Positions 37,806 to 50,700 of a stretch of DNA of 64,000 nucleotides are shown here, piece after piece. This DNA is from Aquilaria yunnanensis (taxonomy: Eukaryota > Streptophyta > Magnoliopsida > Malvales > Thymelaeaceae). Both the position numbers and the translations under genes were made by a program. The notes under the pieces were generated by a model. It had not been told where the DNA came from and did not search any database. It saw only the letters and a list, made by a program, of their open reading frames with translations. How positions within the stretch are numbered: position 1 is the stretch's first letter; each line of letters opens with the position of its first letter. The DNA lies in contig CM077600.1 of the NCBI GenBank assembly GCA_039654915.1, forward strand, positions 36,812,492 through 36,876,491, read 5' to 3'.

Positions 37806-40681
37806 ATGTATTTAGCTTCGCTTTCCCATTTGATCAAGCCTTCACAGATGGGTTTCTTCTACAAACCTTCGGTATTGCTTGGAAACTTTTCGTTCCCGTT
37901 GAGGGCGTCTCAGTTCGCTCAAATTCCCAATAAGTCTCTTGCTTGTTCCACACGCGCAAATTCTATAAAGAGAAGCTCAGAGTCTCAGCCGCTTATCGAA
38001 CCCACCATTGTTGAAGAAGTATCAGTCGAAGAAGAAGAAGATGAGCAGCTCCTTCTGGACGACTTCGAAGATGGTAAATATTACTATACCGTAACTTCCA
38101 ATAATTTTACGTGGTGTAGAACTGAATCCCTAGTTTTTCAAGCGTCTAATTCTTCGTTTCTTTTTGTAGATATATCGGGAGATGAAGACGACTATTTTGA
38201 TGATGATTATGCAGAGGTTGATGAATTACATGTAAGCGAGTTTGGGTATTTTGGTTGGTTTGTCTTATGATTCTTTGTAAAATGTTCCAGTTAGAGCTGA
38301 CAAAGAGTTTGCTATACTATGGAAGGTTGGGGATGGCAGTGGGGGAGGAGGAATTTCCCTTGCAGGGACATGGTGGGACAAAAAAGCACTAGCATTAGCC
38401 GAAGATGTGCGTCTATCCTTCGAAGGTGAACTGGGAATATATGCCTTCAAAACCTTGTCAAATTCCACTGTTCAAGTTCGAATTGAGAGACTTACCAATA
38501 AGTAAGTGTTTGTTTATGCTTTTCTGTAGAAAGGGTCGAGTATTGTCGTATTGATGGGTATTATAGATGATATATTGAGAGGGTTGTGGTTCAGTATTTC
38601 TTTGTGATGGATCATGGTGCCAGAAGAGGTTGGTAGGAAGAGAGGAAAAGTAAAAATTAGGAGTTGGTTCAAAGAACTGGGAAAATTTAAAGGAGGATTT
38701 GAAGAAGAGGTGGACTAGAAGGGGAAAATAGAAAGAACATGTGGAGGGAGGAGTAGGAACAGAAAGAAGCATGGGAAAAGGAAAGAAGACAACTCAGATC
38801 AGGAAACGAAGGTACAATACAACCAAAAAAAAAAAAAGGTTAAAGAACTAAAAAGGAAGAACCATTAGAATTTCATTCTTTAATCTGTCCAAAGCTCCTT
38901 TAAACGTCAAAATGCCTACATATAATAGAATGTCTCATCCCCTTTCCAAGACAAACCTAATAAGCCACTCGTACTAATAACCTTATTCATCCATCTAATA
39001 AGCTACTTAATCCATGTGATAACCTACTTTGTACTTCTTAGTCAGTGAGAGACATGAGTCTGCTGAATAAAAACAAAAAATCTAATGTAAGGGGATATTA
39101 GGAGATCCTTGGATACATTGTCCTGCATCACTTTGCCGATGGCTTCATCTGATTTGAGTGAAATGCACTTCTGTTTTTTTCATATTGCATCTGTTCTATT
39201 CTATCTAGCTCAAAGAGGCTTAAGTTTGCTTTCTAGTTTCTTATTTAACATATAGATTGGGGAAAGTATTTCCTTCTTGAATCTGACTCTGAAGTGAAGG
39301 TAATTGTTTCAGTTCCCTTTTCGCAAGCACTGTCCTCAACATATAGTTTTTTCACCTTGAATCCCTAGTCATATTCTCTGGGTATTAGCTTTTTGGGGTC
39401 TATAGAATTACAGAAAAGACAACAGCAATATCATGCATTTCTTCTTTGGGATATGAGATTAGGTTTAGAAATATTTTTTTGCTTAAGTGCTAAGGAAGTT
39501 CTTTTTCTAAACCATAGGAGGAACATGCAGTAGAATAGGTGGGAAGGTATGTAGCTGCCTTTTTGAACTTATCAATAGCAGTCACTTATCAGTGGTTCAT
39601 CCATTAAATTTTCAGTTCAACAAAATGAATTTTTTTTTTTTAATGTGTCCTGGCTAATTTTCTAGCATTTGAGTTCTCTTCTGTATGTGTTCAGTTGGCC
39701 ATCTGCTTTTTGATTCGCCGTTCAAAGAACTTGCTAGCCAAGTGAAGAAATTGTTATCAGAATCCCTATTTGTCAGATCCTTCTGTGCATTTATTTTTTC
39801 TTTTTCCTAAATCCATCTGCATTCTATATGTTTTATTTGCTCTCCTTCACAAAATAAAATTTTATTTCCTAGAAAATTTAGGTGGAAAAGCATTCAGAGC
39901 ATTGTCCATAATCGTGCATCACAGGTCTGGTTCCCCCAGCATGGAAGATATTGAAGCCTTTTCCTTAGCCTTTAGAGAAAAGTTGGATGAAGCTGAGGTC
40001 TCTAAGTCGGTACCTGAGAACATAACTTTAGAGGTACTGAATTTTTTCTTATTGTTCTTTCTGTTTCTTCATTAAACTGCCCCCATGCATGGCTGCTACA
40101 AGGCCGTGTCTTGCATCCTAGCAAATAGCAACATTGTTGATAATATATTGCTCAATGGAACTTAAAAAAGAAAATACCTACAATGCTCTTGTTCTCTTAT
40201 GTGCCTTTGTCATGGTCATGGCCAACATTTTACTAAATACTAATAAAAGATGTATCAAGCTAGTAGTTCTTCTGTAAAATTAGATAATTCTTGCAACAAA
40301 CTTAAAGTTAGGAGTATGCATCTTATAGTTGTTTTGAACTATTTTTTATCAGAAGATATCCATTTCAATGACCAGGTTTCATCTCCTGGAGTAGAAAGAG
40401 TAGTGTGGATTCCTCAGGATCTCAATAGGTTCAAAGATCGGCCTATGTTTGTAAAGTATGTTAGTGAGGTAGCTGCAAATTCATCCTCAGAAGGTGAGGG
40501 TGTTTTCAGGCTTGTCTCATTTGACATGGAAAGGAAATGTTGCACTTGGGGTTTAGCAGATGTGAGGGTCAATAGAGAAAAAGCAGGGAAAGGGAGGCCA
40601 CTTAGCAAAAAGCAGAAGGAATGGCGCTTGGACACTACTTTTGGCTCCTTGCTCCTAGTCAGATTATATTCTGAAATATGA
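37806..40681 (+). CDS. RimP/UPF0090-like ribosome maturation factor, probably organelle-targeted
   Basis: RimP assists 30S ribosomal subunit maturation in bacteria; plants have nuclear-encoded relatives predicted for plastids. Exons: 37806-38073, 38170-38231, 38308-38501, 39925-40033 and 40376-40681, giving 312 residues. The N-terminus is a Ser/basic-rich probable transit peptide, then an acidic stretch (EEVSVEEEEDEQ, DEDDYFDDDYAEVDE). The conserved part follows: VGDGSGGGGISLAGTWWDKK, FKTLSNSTVQVRIERLTNK|SGSPSMEDIEAFS, VSSPGVERVVWIPQDL (the RimP core) and REKAGKGRPLSKKQKEWRL. The acceptor of intron 2 is uncertain. CCAG|TTAG at 38290 looks better but is out of phase; AAAGAG|TTT at 38307 keeps the frame and gives a 76-base intron. 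It resembles Arabidopsis AT1G77122. Confidence 0.85.
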
Positions 40682-42187
40682 AGGTTAATCTTCCTTGTTT
40701 GACTATTCCCATTTCTTTATATCTGTTTTGCATCCACAAAAAAGTAGAAAGGCAGTTTTTTAGATTTCTAGACACTCAACTCAATAATTAAACTGACTGT
40801 TTACATCCTCTCTGGCAATAATTCTCTTATACATCAATTTTTGGAAAAATAGGCATGAATACTTCTGTTGACCTGCATAGTTATTCTCTGAGTACACTCT
40901 TTTGCTCTTGCACATTAGACTGGATGAGCTAAGGGAGCAAACTGATTTTAGGGACATATTGCTGCCACCAAGGTTGCAGCAATGTAGTTGTCATGCAGTT
41001 GAGGTCTTGAAAATCTGTATGTTCTGGTTTGTACTACTTGTGAGAATTCTGCATCTGCATGTACATTCTTTTTATAAATCAGTAAACAAAGACTACCATT
41101 TTCATGCCTAGTGAGGGCTCAGCGCTGTCCTGATCCAGGTAATTGACAACACCAGACCTAGTTTCTGGTTTTTGTTTGACTTCATATCTTGTCATATTCT
41201 TAATTTTCTTGGTTTTTCATATTTTTTTGTTCCCTAGGTACAGCATGTGCCATTTGTTGGAAGAGTGGCAGCCAAGCAGGACAGGATTTTCCACAAATGC
41301 CCGTGCACTACCTCTTGTTACTCCGCATTTTCTTCTGAATTCCTGGTCCTTTCTCCATCCTTCAACTTCCACGAAGCTTTGACCTGTGTTGCTGTATTGG
41401 CTGATAGAGAAAACTACAAATTCTTCTGGGTTTAGCATGAGCTTAGCTGTCTGAGCTTGAGGATGCAGAAAGCTTAAATTTGTTAAATTTGTTTTATCTT
41501 TAATTTCTGGATATAGTTCAAGTTAAAAATGAAAGCATGCCGTTACCTCTTTTGTTAAAGTACTTGAGAGTCCTGAAGCAATGACTTTCTCGTGCCCCTT
41601 GACTTCCTCTCTGTTTGTCAAGTGTTTCTTTTTGGTTATAATGCTGGTTTTGAATATCCAGGAATTATCAGCTCAACTTAAGGAAAGCATGAACCCCAAA
41701 TAAGATTTATGTAGATCGAATCAGAATTGAATTCTATGCAGTTATTTGCTCGTTGCTGTAATTATCTTCTCTTAGAAGTTTGTCCACTTTAGTGCTTGCC
41801 ATTAGACTTTTGTCTGGTGTCTCAGTGGTTATCTATTGGTATTATCATACTTGGGAATCTTTTTTGTTCATGAACTTTTTTATATTGTTCTATAGACAGA
41901 AGAAGATGGTGCATGTAGAAATATGATTCAGATCATCATCATTTGTGGAAAGAACAAGCATAGTTGTGCATATTACTATTTTGCCACAGTAAATTGCTCT
42001 TTGTTGTTCCATTTTCTACCACTTTTATGGGCATGCACCTTTTCTCTGTGTATTACCGTGCTGTTTTTAGTGGCGCCAACATGATGATCGCAGAGAAAAT
42101 TGAACATCTTTTTTCACCCTTCCTATTGCCTTGATTTCAAGATGGCGGTGTCCCACCGAGCCAACAAACTCTAAAGCCTCATTTTTC
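40682..42187. other. 3' flank of the RimP-like gene with exon-like pieces
   Basis: Two stretches look coding but are not recognised: after an AG at 40919, LDELREQTDFRDILLPPRLQ, and at 41240-41435 a frame beginning VQHVPFVGRVAAKQDRIFHK. They could be 3' UTR exons, an alternative ending of the RimP-like gene, or remains of a neighbouring gene. Confidence 0.3.
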
Positions 42188-42636
42188 GGGGATAATTACA
42201 ATTTACCCCTTGAGATTTAGGTGAAACTACACTTTATCCCCTCTTGTTTGAGAAATACATACTTTGCCTCTGTCTTTTTAATACGGTCCAATAATAACTT
42301 CTGAAATCTTAATTTAGATATTACAGTAGTTATTCTTCAGTAATTTCAATCTGTATGATGTTTCTTTTATAGTTAACGGACATTTTAAATTATCAATTTT
42401 TTCTTTCTGTATTTTTTTCAGCTTTTAAAAAAGTATTTTTTAAATGTCAATTAATTATTAAAAAAATACTATAAATATTAAAATTGCTTTAAGATGACAA
42501 CTGTAAAGTCTAAATTAAGATTTTAGAAGTTGTTGGATTGTATTAAAAAGATAGTAGGTAAAGTGTATATTTTTTTAAACAATAGGGGGTAAAATGTAAT
42601 TTTACCTAAACCTAATGGGGCAAATAGTAATTAACC
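42188..42636. mobile_element. Inverted-repeat MITE-like element F
   Basis: Arms of about 150 bases are inverted repeats. GGATAATTACAATTTACCCC at the left pairs with GGGGCAAATAGTAATTAACC at the right; TTTTTAATACGGTCCAA and TTGGATTGTATTAAAAA also pair, as do the AATCTTAATTTAGA blocks. No ORF. The target duplication is unclear in T-rich flanks. Confidence 0.7.
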
Positions 42637-43639
42637 TTTTTTTTGTGTTATGATAAGGGAGATTCTGTATTGCTGTGGTGGCAAGATGCCGTAGCACTTT
42701 TAACCATTAAACGACAAAATAACTTTATCTAAAATGTACTGATAATCAGTTGGTCCCTGTCCAAAACCTTTTCCTCATCAACCTTACAGCTTCTCTTGGT
42801 TGAGCTCGATGCCACTGTGCCCTCTGTTATGAGCTATGACTAGTTGCCCTTCTATTATCCTCCTCATTCTTAAACTTTTCTTGTCTATCTTCCTCATCTC
42901 CTCTATAGGTTGTGACCGCACGCCTTTCTATTATCATCGATGTCTGTTAGTTTTGCTTTGGTTAGCATATGGCAAACTATGACAGTTCTGTTGTTGGCCC
43001 AATGGCCTGTTGTTGTAGTTGGTTTTCGCCGTCACCGGAGTTGACTGATCTTGTTCAAGACCTGATATTATTCTGGTGGTATGTATCTTGTGCTTAAATC
43101 CTCAATATATTCCCATTAATCTCACCTAATGATTTTTCGATTAACATCAAGTAGGGTAGCTAGAGACGAAGCATGGCAAACTAGTTATGCTTCTAGGAAA
43201 AGCGATTGCCAAAGGCAGATGAAAAAGCCATAACAAAAGTTAGATCTTTGAAAAAACATAAAATGAGTTCAATTTGGTGAAAGAAACATTGCCACAAAAT
43301 TAAAAAAAATGATATTTATGGTGAAAAAAGCGTTTAGGGGAGAACAAAAGTGTTAAGAGGGGGAAAAAATGTTAGGACAAGGATAAAAGCGTTGAAGCGA
43401 AGAAATAACATTTGTTGCAGAATAATGATTTCATAAGTGAGAAAGTGATATTTATCGTGAAGAAAGTTGTTTAGGATAGAACAAAAGCGGTTGGGGAGAA
43501 CAAAAGCATTTGGGTGAATATAAAAGCATTCAATGTTGCGACAATCCATTTGAGGTGAAATGACATTTTCAGTCATAAAATTTTTAGTCTTTTGTCAAAT
43601 TAGTCCTAAACTTGTGAATTTTCTAATTGAGTCCTAATT
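42637..43639. other. Intergenic DNA with weak short repeats
   Basis: No gene is visible. From about 43270 to 43560, GAGAACAAAAGCGTT-like and GATATTTAT(G/C)GTGAA units recur imperfectly. Confidence 0.35.
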
Positions 43640-44460
43640 ATTCTAAAATGAACTGGTTCACTATCAGACCCCTGAATATGAATCAATGACCCCTTAAATG
43701 TTGACTAGTCCTCATTGGTTTACTTTTGCGGGGTCACTGGTTATCGTTAGGCCCCTGAAAGTGAACCAGTTACCCCTATAAATGTTAATTGGCCCTCACT
43801 AGTTAACATTCAGGAGGTCAGCGGTTCACCATCAGACATTTAAAAGTGAACCAATAATCCCTACAAGTAAACCTATTTTCAATGGTTCATTTTTAAGGGG
43901 CTATTGGTTCACCATCAAACCCTTGAAAGTAAACCAGTAACCCCTTTAAATGTGAACCAATGAGTTACCGGTTCACCATTAGGTTCCTGAAAGCGAACCA
44001 ATGCCCCCTCAAAATGTGAATCAGTCCCAACAGGTTTACTTATATGGGGTCATTGGTTCACCGTTAGGCCCCTGAAAGTGGACTAATGACCCATCTAATG
44101 TGAATCGGTCCTCACTGGTTTACTTTTAGTGGTCTAACAGTGAACTAGTGACCGCTTAAAAGTAAACCAGTGAGGACCGATTCACATTTAGGCGGGTCAC
44201 TGGTTTACTTTCAGGGGCCTAATGAGAGGCCTAATGGTAAACCAATAACCCCCTAAACGTAAACCGGTGGGGACCGGTTCACATTTAGGACACTGGTTCG
44301 CTTTTAGGGCCTGATAGTCAACTAGTGACCTCTTGGTTCACATTCAGGGGGTCACTGGTTCACTTTTTAGGAGTCTGTTTGTAAACTAGTGACCTCCTAA
44401 AATGAAAAATGAACCATTGAAGACCGGTTCATATTTATGGGGGTTACTTGTTCATAGCAA
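43640..44460. repeat. Array of alternating GGTTCA/TGAACC units
   Basis: The ~40-base motif (TGAACCAGTGACCCCTTAAA and its reverse complement) recurs about 20 times in both orientations. Part of it forms a perfect 28-base inverted repeat, 44101-44128 with 44157-44184, separated by 28 bases. No coding frame. Confidence 0.85.
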
Positions 44461-44541
44461 AAACTAATGCTAGCTTTGTGCAGCTTAAAGACAATTCAGT
44501 TTCCCAAAAAGCAATTCCGCTTTGTAAAAATGATTACTTGC

Positions 44542-45314
44542 TGTGGCAACGTCGGGTTTTCTGGAGTCGCCACCAATCCGTTTACCTAGGTCGATTGGTC
44601 ACCTTAAAATTGGTCTGCGAGAGTTCGGGGATCGGGAGTACGGTTACGCTAAAACAATATTGTTATAGCGCCCAAAATTAGCACCTTAGTTGATTTTAAT
44701 TTTTGTTTTACTTTGCTTTTAAATAATTTTCAGTTAATGTAGAAATTTTAACTGAATTAGTCGAAATGTGGATTTTTAAGTTAATTTGTATAGAATTTTA
44801 TACTTCCGAACCATGGACTCTGCCGAGTCATTTGGACACGGAAGATTTGATTCCGAACCATGGACTCTGCCGAGTCACCCGGACACGGAATTTGACGAAA
44901 TTTTAAAGAATTTAATCCATATCGTTAATATGGATTTTTTTTCTTTTTATTTAATTTATTTTAAAAAGGTTGATATTTTCCAAACCGTAGATCCTGCCGG
45001 ATCATCCGGATATGGAAATTATTTTAATTTATTGTTAGTTATATAATTATTAATGGCCCACATAGACCGAAATTTTCAAAAATGTGATTTTTATTTTTAA
45101 TATGTCAAATTAATTTTTTAGATTAATTATTAAAAAGTCTATCTAATCTAATTATATAATTATACTTAATATTAATTCCTAAACTGATAGATGGCTTTAA
45201 TGAACTGAACAAACATAAAAGAAAATAAGTAAAATCAGTTATCGAAATATACAAAGCAGAAAATTTTCATGGCAAACGAACGATTTAGTAATTATTTAGG
45301 CTATAAATGACCAA

Positions 45315-45379
<65 letters not shown>

Positions 45380-47334
45380 TTTAGGGCCTAATTTATCACA
45401 AAGATAATCTAGAGGATCCATTTTTGTCATTAATCCAAAAGTTAGGTAAATACCATCTCAAGTCATCTTCTTCGATTTGTTCTCTGTGGCCTTCAACCAG
45501 AAAAGCACCCTTTTTAATTCAAACAAATATCATGCTGATTTCAATCCAAAATCAAGGTTATATACAATCTCATGTGCGGATTTTAATAAGACTAACAATA
45601 TCCAATGAGGAGAGCACAAAAAATTAAACCAGGAAAATAGACAGATGCTGCCACTTTCTCCTCAATCCTGTAATTTTATTAAACCCACGTAGAATGAATT
45701 CTCGAAAATTAATTTTGAAACACATCGTATAGATTCAATCAAAATTACAAAGATTTTAAGATAAAAAAAAATAAAAATAAAAACAAAAATAAAAAACAAA
45801 AATAAAAAAAAATAAAAAAAAATAGATATCCTAACTTGTATTCCTATGTGAATTTATTAATTAAATTGATGCATGGCCAAATCATCAAATGAACAAAGAA
45901 CAAAAAGAGAAAGAAAAAAAAAAAAAAGTATTGTCAGTGACTGATTTATAGGATAAAATGAAATTAATTGCTTAACTGGATAAAATAAAAATAACTCAAG
46001 GGTAAACAAGAATTATGCCAAAACTATGGACTTTCAAATCAGATCCGAAGCAACAACGAGTCGATTTGCGATCTGGATTTCGTTATTTAATTTTTATTTT
46101 TATTTTTTGTCTGCTTTAAATAATATCAATTAATATCCAAACCATGGATTCTAACCGAACCACCTGAATATGGATTTTGTAATTTATTACCGTCCTAAAT
46201 TCATTTTAAAATTTTATTAAATCCACACGGAATGAATTTTTTTTAGATATGATTTTAGACGCATTGTGAATATTAAATAAAAATAAAATTGAACTATCCA
46301 AAAATTAAAGAGATAAAACAAAATAAAAAAAATTGAGATTATATTCCTATATGGATTTTATGGCTAAATTTAATGAATGGCCAAAATAAACAGATAAACA
46401 AAAGAAATTAAAGAAAAGAAAACAACAAAATAATAAAAGCTTGCTGTTAATGCTCAAACTGCAAAAAAAAAAAAATAAAGTTAGTGACTTAGACGGATAA
46501 AATAAAAATAACTAAGGGCTAAATAAGAATTTTACCAAAAAATGAATTTGACTCGGTCAAAAAAAAATGAAGAAAACGCGTCTGACGAGTTTCCTTTATC
46601 TTTCCTTCTTCGTCTTCTTCCTTCAGGCACAACGATGCACGGACGGGAAGCTGGAGACGACACGGTGGCTGGCGGAAGCATGAGGCGACGCAGGCGGAAG
46701 CAGGAGGCGACGCAGTGATGGGAGGCCGGAGGAGCACGGAGCGCGAGCGTGGTATGGCAGAGCACGAGGCGTGGGCGCGGTGGTGGAGGGACGGCAGCGT
46801 CACGATGACGTCGAGGCTATGGACGGCGGGGGTAAGAGGTTACGGTGCTGCTTGACGGAGCAGGGCCGAGAGAACGGCAGCAGAGGAGCGCAGAGGGGAG
46901 GGGAGGAGCGAGAAGAGGGAGAGACAGAGAGATGAAGGTAAGAGCTCGGAGATCAGAAGCATGTGTGTGTGAGCCCAGATGAGGGAGAAGCGATGTGATC
47001 GTGAGAGTAGGAAGATGAGAGAGCGAAGCTGAAGAGAGAGATAGCGAAGGTCAGAGGGAGAGGAGAGTGAGAGAATTGTTTTTAGAGAGAGTCAGAGATC
47101 AGAAGGAGAGGAAGATGAGAAGGAGCTCTGTTGTGAGCTCCCCCCCCCCCCCCCCCCTCCCCCGGAGAGAGCTCTGATTGTTGGATAAGTAGAAAGAAAA
47201 GAAGAAGCGAGAAGGCTCCGGAGAAAGACAAAGAGGGGAGAAGTCTCTGGAGAGGGCCAGATTTTTATCTTTTTTTTTTTTAATAATAATAAATAATAAT
47301 TAATAGATAATTTAACTTTTTAATACACACACAG

Positions 47335-47365
<31 letters not shown>

Positions 47366-47415
47366 AAATAAAAATGTACCCCATAAATTTTTTTTATTTA
47401 AAAGTTTTTTATTTT

Positions 47416-47458
<43 letters not shown>

Positions 47459-47523
47459 TTATTTTTTTTCTAATTAATTTTTTTAAAATTTTTTTAGTGG
47501 CCGGACGAAATTGGGTGTCAACA
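44542..47523 (-). repeat. 3' LTR of the 19.2-kb element
   Basis: It matches 60782-63775 with roughly a dozen substitutions by eye, plus length changes in the (ATA)n, (AT)n and C-rich runs. It includes a short duplication (CCGAACCATGGACTCTGCCG twice, 44806-44870). Open frames inside it also occur in the other LTR and are not thought to be genes. Confidence 0.95.
45309..45376. repeat. (AAT)n microsatellite in the left LTR
   Basis: About 22 AAT triplets; the matching run in the other LTR (61557-61610) is shorter and interrupted. Confidence 0.9.
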
Positions 47524-47536
47524 GCTGCCCCCCTTT
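47524..47536 (-). other. Polypurine tract of the 19.2-kb element
   Basis: On the minus strand AAAGGGGGGCAGC directly precedes the TGTTGACACCC start of the 3' LTR, the expected site for second-strand priming. Confidence 0.8.
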
Positions 47537-47760
47537 GCATGCTTCATGGGACATGATGTATGCAAAGTCGTTACCAAATTTCGTCCGGCTTAGCTAGGCA
47601 TTGAGAATCTTCTCGTCGCCTAAACCATGAGCTTAAGGAATCTTCCTTAGAATCTTTACGATAGGAATCTTCCAACCGTTGAAGGAAAATTGATGATTTT
47701 GAGGTTAAGGGTCCTACCTTAGAACCTCGACGATAGGAACTCTCCTATCGTTTGAAGTTT

Positions 47761-50700
47761 AAGGAAAGGTCCTTAGAACCTCTAACGATAGGAAAGGTTC
47801 TATCGTTGTAAGATGAACTGAATGATTGATTGTTTGTTTGAAGTTAAGGAAAGGTCCTTAGAACCTCTAACGATAGGAAAGGTTCTATCGTTGTAAGATG
47901 GACTGAATGATTGATTGTTTGTTTGAGGTTTAAGGAAAGGTCCTTAGAACCTCTAACGATAGGAAAGGTTCTATCGTTGTAAGATGGACTGAATGATTGA
48001 TTGTTTGTTTGAGGTTTAAGGAAAGGTCCTTAGAACCTCTAACGATAGGAAAGGTTCTATCGTTGTAAGATGGACTGAATGATTGATTGTTTGTTTGACG
48101 TTAAGGAAAAGTCCTTAGAACCTCTAACGATATGAAAGGTTCTATCGTTGTAAGATGGACTGAATGATTGATTGTTTGTTTGAGGTTTAAGGAAAGGTCC
48201 TTAGAACCTCTAACGATAGGAAAGGTTCTATCGTTGTAAGATGGACTGAATGATTGATTGTTTGTTTGAGGTTTAAGGAAAGGTCCTTAGAACCTCTAAC
48301 GATCGGAAATGTTCTATCGTTGTAAGATGGACTGAATGATTGATTGTTTGTTTGAGGTTTAAGGAAAGGTCCTTAGAACCTCTAACGATAGGAAAGGTTC
48401 TATCGTTGTAAGATGGACTGAATGATTGATTGTTTGTTTGAGGTTTAAGGAAAGGTCCTTAGAACCTCTAACGATAGGAAAGGTTCTATCGTTGTAAGAT
48501 GGACTGAATGATTGATTGTTTGTTTGAGGCTAAGGAAAGGTCCTTAGAACCTCTAACGATAGGAAAGGTTCTATCGTTGTAAGATGGACTGAATGATTGA
48601 TTGTTTGTTTGTTTGAGGTTAAGGAAAGGTCCTTAGAACCTCTAACGATAGGAAAGGTTCTATCGTTGTAAGATGGACTGAATGATTGATTGTTTGTTTG
48701 AGGTTTAAGGAAAGGTCCTTAGAACCTCTAACGATAGGAAATGTTCTATCGTTGTAAGATGGACTGAATGATTGATTGTTTGTTTGAGGTTTAAGGAAAG
48801 GTCCTTAGAACCTCTAACGATAGGAAAGGTTCTATCGTTGTAAGATGGACTGAATGATTGATTGTTTGTTTGAGGTTTAAGGAAAGGTCCTTAGAACCTC
48901 TAACGATCGGAAATGTTCTATCGTTGTAAGATGGACTGAATGATTGATTGTTTGTTTGAGGTTTAAGGAAAGGTCCTTAGAACCTCTAACGATAGGAAAG
49001 GTTCTATCGTTGTAAGATGGACTGAATGATTGATTGTTTGTTTGAGGTTAAGGAAAGGTCCTTAGAACCTCTAACGATAGGAAAGGTTCTATCGTTGTAA
49101 GATGGACTGAATGATTGATTGTTTGTTTTTTTGAGGTTAAGGAAAGGTCCTTAGAACCTCTAACGATAGGAAAGGTTCTATCGTTGTAAGATGGACTGAA
49201 TGATTGATTGTTTGTTTGAGGTTTAAGGAAAGGTCCTTAGAACCTCTAACGATAGGAAAGGTTCTATCGTTGTAAGATGGACTGAATGATTGATTGTTTG
49301 TTTGAGGTTTAAGGAAAGGTCCTTAGAACCTCTAACGATAGGAAAGGTTCTATCGTTGTAAGATGGACTGAATGATTGATTGTTTGTTTGAGGTTTAAAG
49401 AAAGGTCCTTAAAACCTCTAACGATAGGAAATGTTCTATCGTTGTAAGATGGACTGAATGATTGATTGTTTGTTTGAGGTTTAAGGAAAGGTCCTTAGAA
49501 CCTCTAACGATAGGAAAGGTTCTATCGTTGTAAGATGGACTGAATGATTGATTGTTTGTTTGAGGTTTAAGGAAAGGTCCTTAGAACCTCTAACGATAGG
49601 AAAGGTTCTATCGTTGTAAGATGGACTGAATGATTGATTGTTTGTTTGAGGTTTAAGGAAAGGTCCTTAGAACCTCTAACGATAGGAAAAGTTCTATCGT
49701 TGTAAGATGGACTGAATAATTGATTGTTTGTTTGAGGTTTAAGGAAAGGTCCTTAGAACCTCTAACGATAGGAAAGGTTCTATCGTTGTAAGATGGACTG
49801 AATGATTGATTGTTTGTTTGAGGTTTAAGGAAAGGTCCTTAGAACCTCTAACGATATGAAAGGTTCTATCGTTGTAAGATGGACTGAATGATTGATTGTT
49901 TGTTTGAGGTTTAAGGAAAGGTCCTTAGAACCTCTAACGATAGGAAAGGTTCTATCGTTGTAAGATGGACTAAATGATTGATTGTTTGTTTGAGGTTTAA
50001 GGAAAGGTCCTTAGAACCTCTAACGATAGGAAAGGTTCTATCGTTGTAAGATGGACTGAATGATTGATTGTTTGTTTGAGGTTTAAGGAAAGGTCCTTAG
50101 AACCTCTAACGATAGGAAAGGTTCTATCGTTGTAAGATGGACTGAATGATTGATTGTTTGTTTGAAGTTAAGGAAAGGTCCTTAGAACCTCTAACGATAG
50201 GAAAGGTTCTATCGTTGTAAGATGGACTAAATGATTGATTGTTTGTTTGAGGTTTAAGGAAAGGTCCTTAGAACCTCTAACGATAGGAAAGGTTCTATCG
50301 TTGTAAGATGGACTGAATGATTGATTGTTTGTTTAAGGTTTAAGGAAAGGTCCTTAGAACCTCTAACGATAGGAAAGGTTCTATCGTTGTAAGATGGACT
50401 GAATGATTGATTGTTTGTTTAAGGTTTAAGGAAAGGTCCTTAGAACCTCTAACGATAGGAAAGGTTCTATCGTTGTAAGATGGACTGAATGATTGATTGT
50501 TTGTTTGAGGTTAAGGAAAGGTCCTTAGAACCTCTAACGATAGGAAAGGTTCTATCGTTGTAAGATGGACTGAATGATTGATTGTTTGTTTGAGGTTTAA
50601 GGAAAGGTCCTTAGAACCTCTAACGATAGGAAAGGTTCTATCGTTGTAAGATGGACTGAATGATTGATTGTTTGTTTGTTTGAGGTTAAGGAAAGGTCCT

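Noticed and set aside
44786..45046. 86-codon open frame in the LTR, repeated at 61026-61286
   Set aside because: It is identical because the LTRs are identical, and it contains only the short LTR duplication.
46519..46803. Arg/Ser/Pro-rich frames in the GC-rich part of the LTR (also at 62753-63037)
   Set aside because: They occur in both LTRs and follow from base composition; no domain and no start context.
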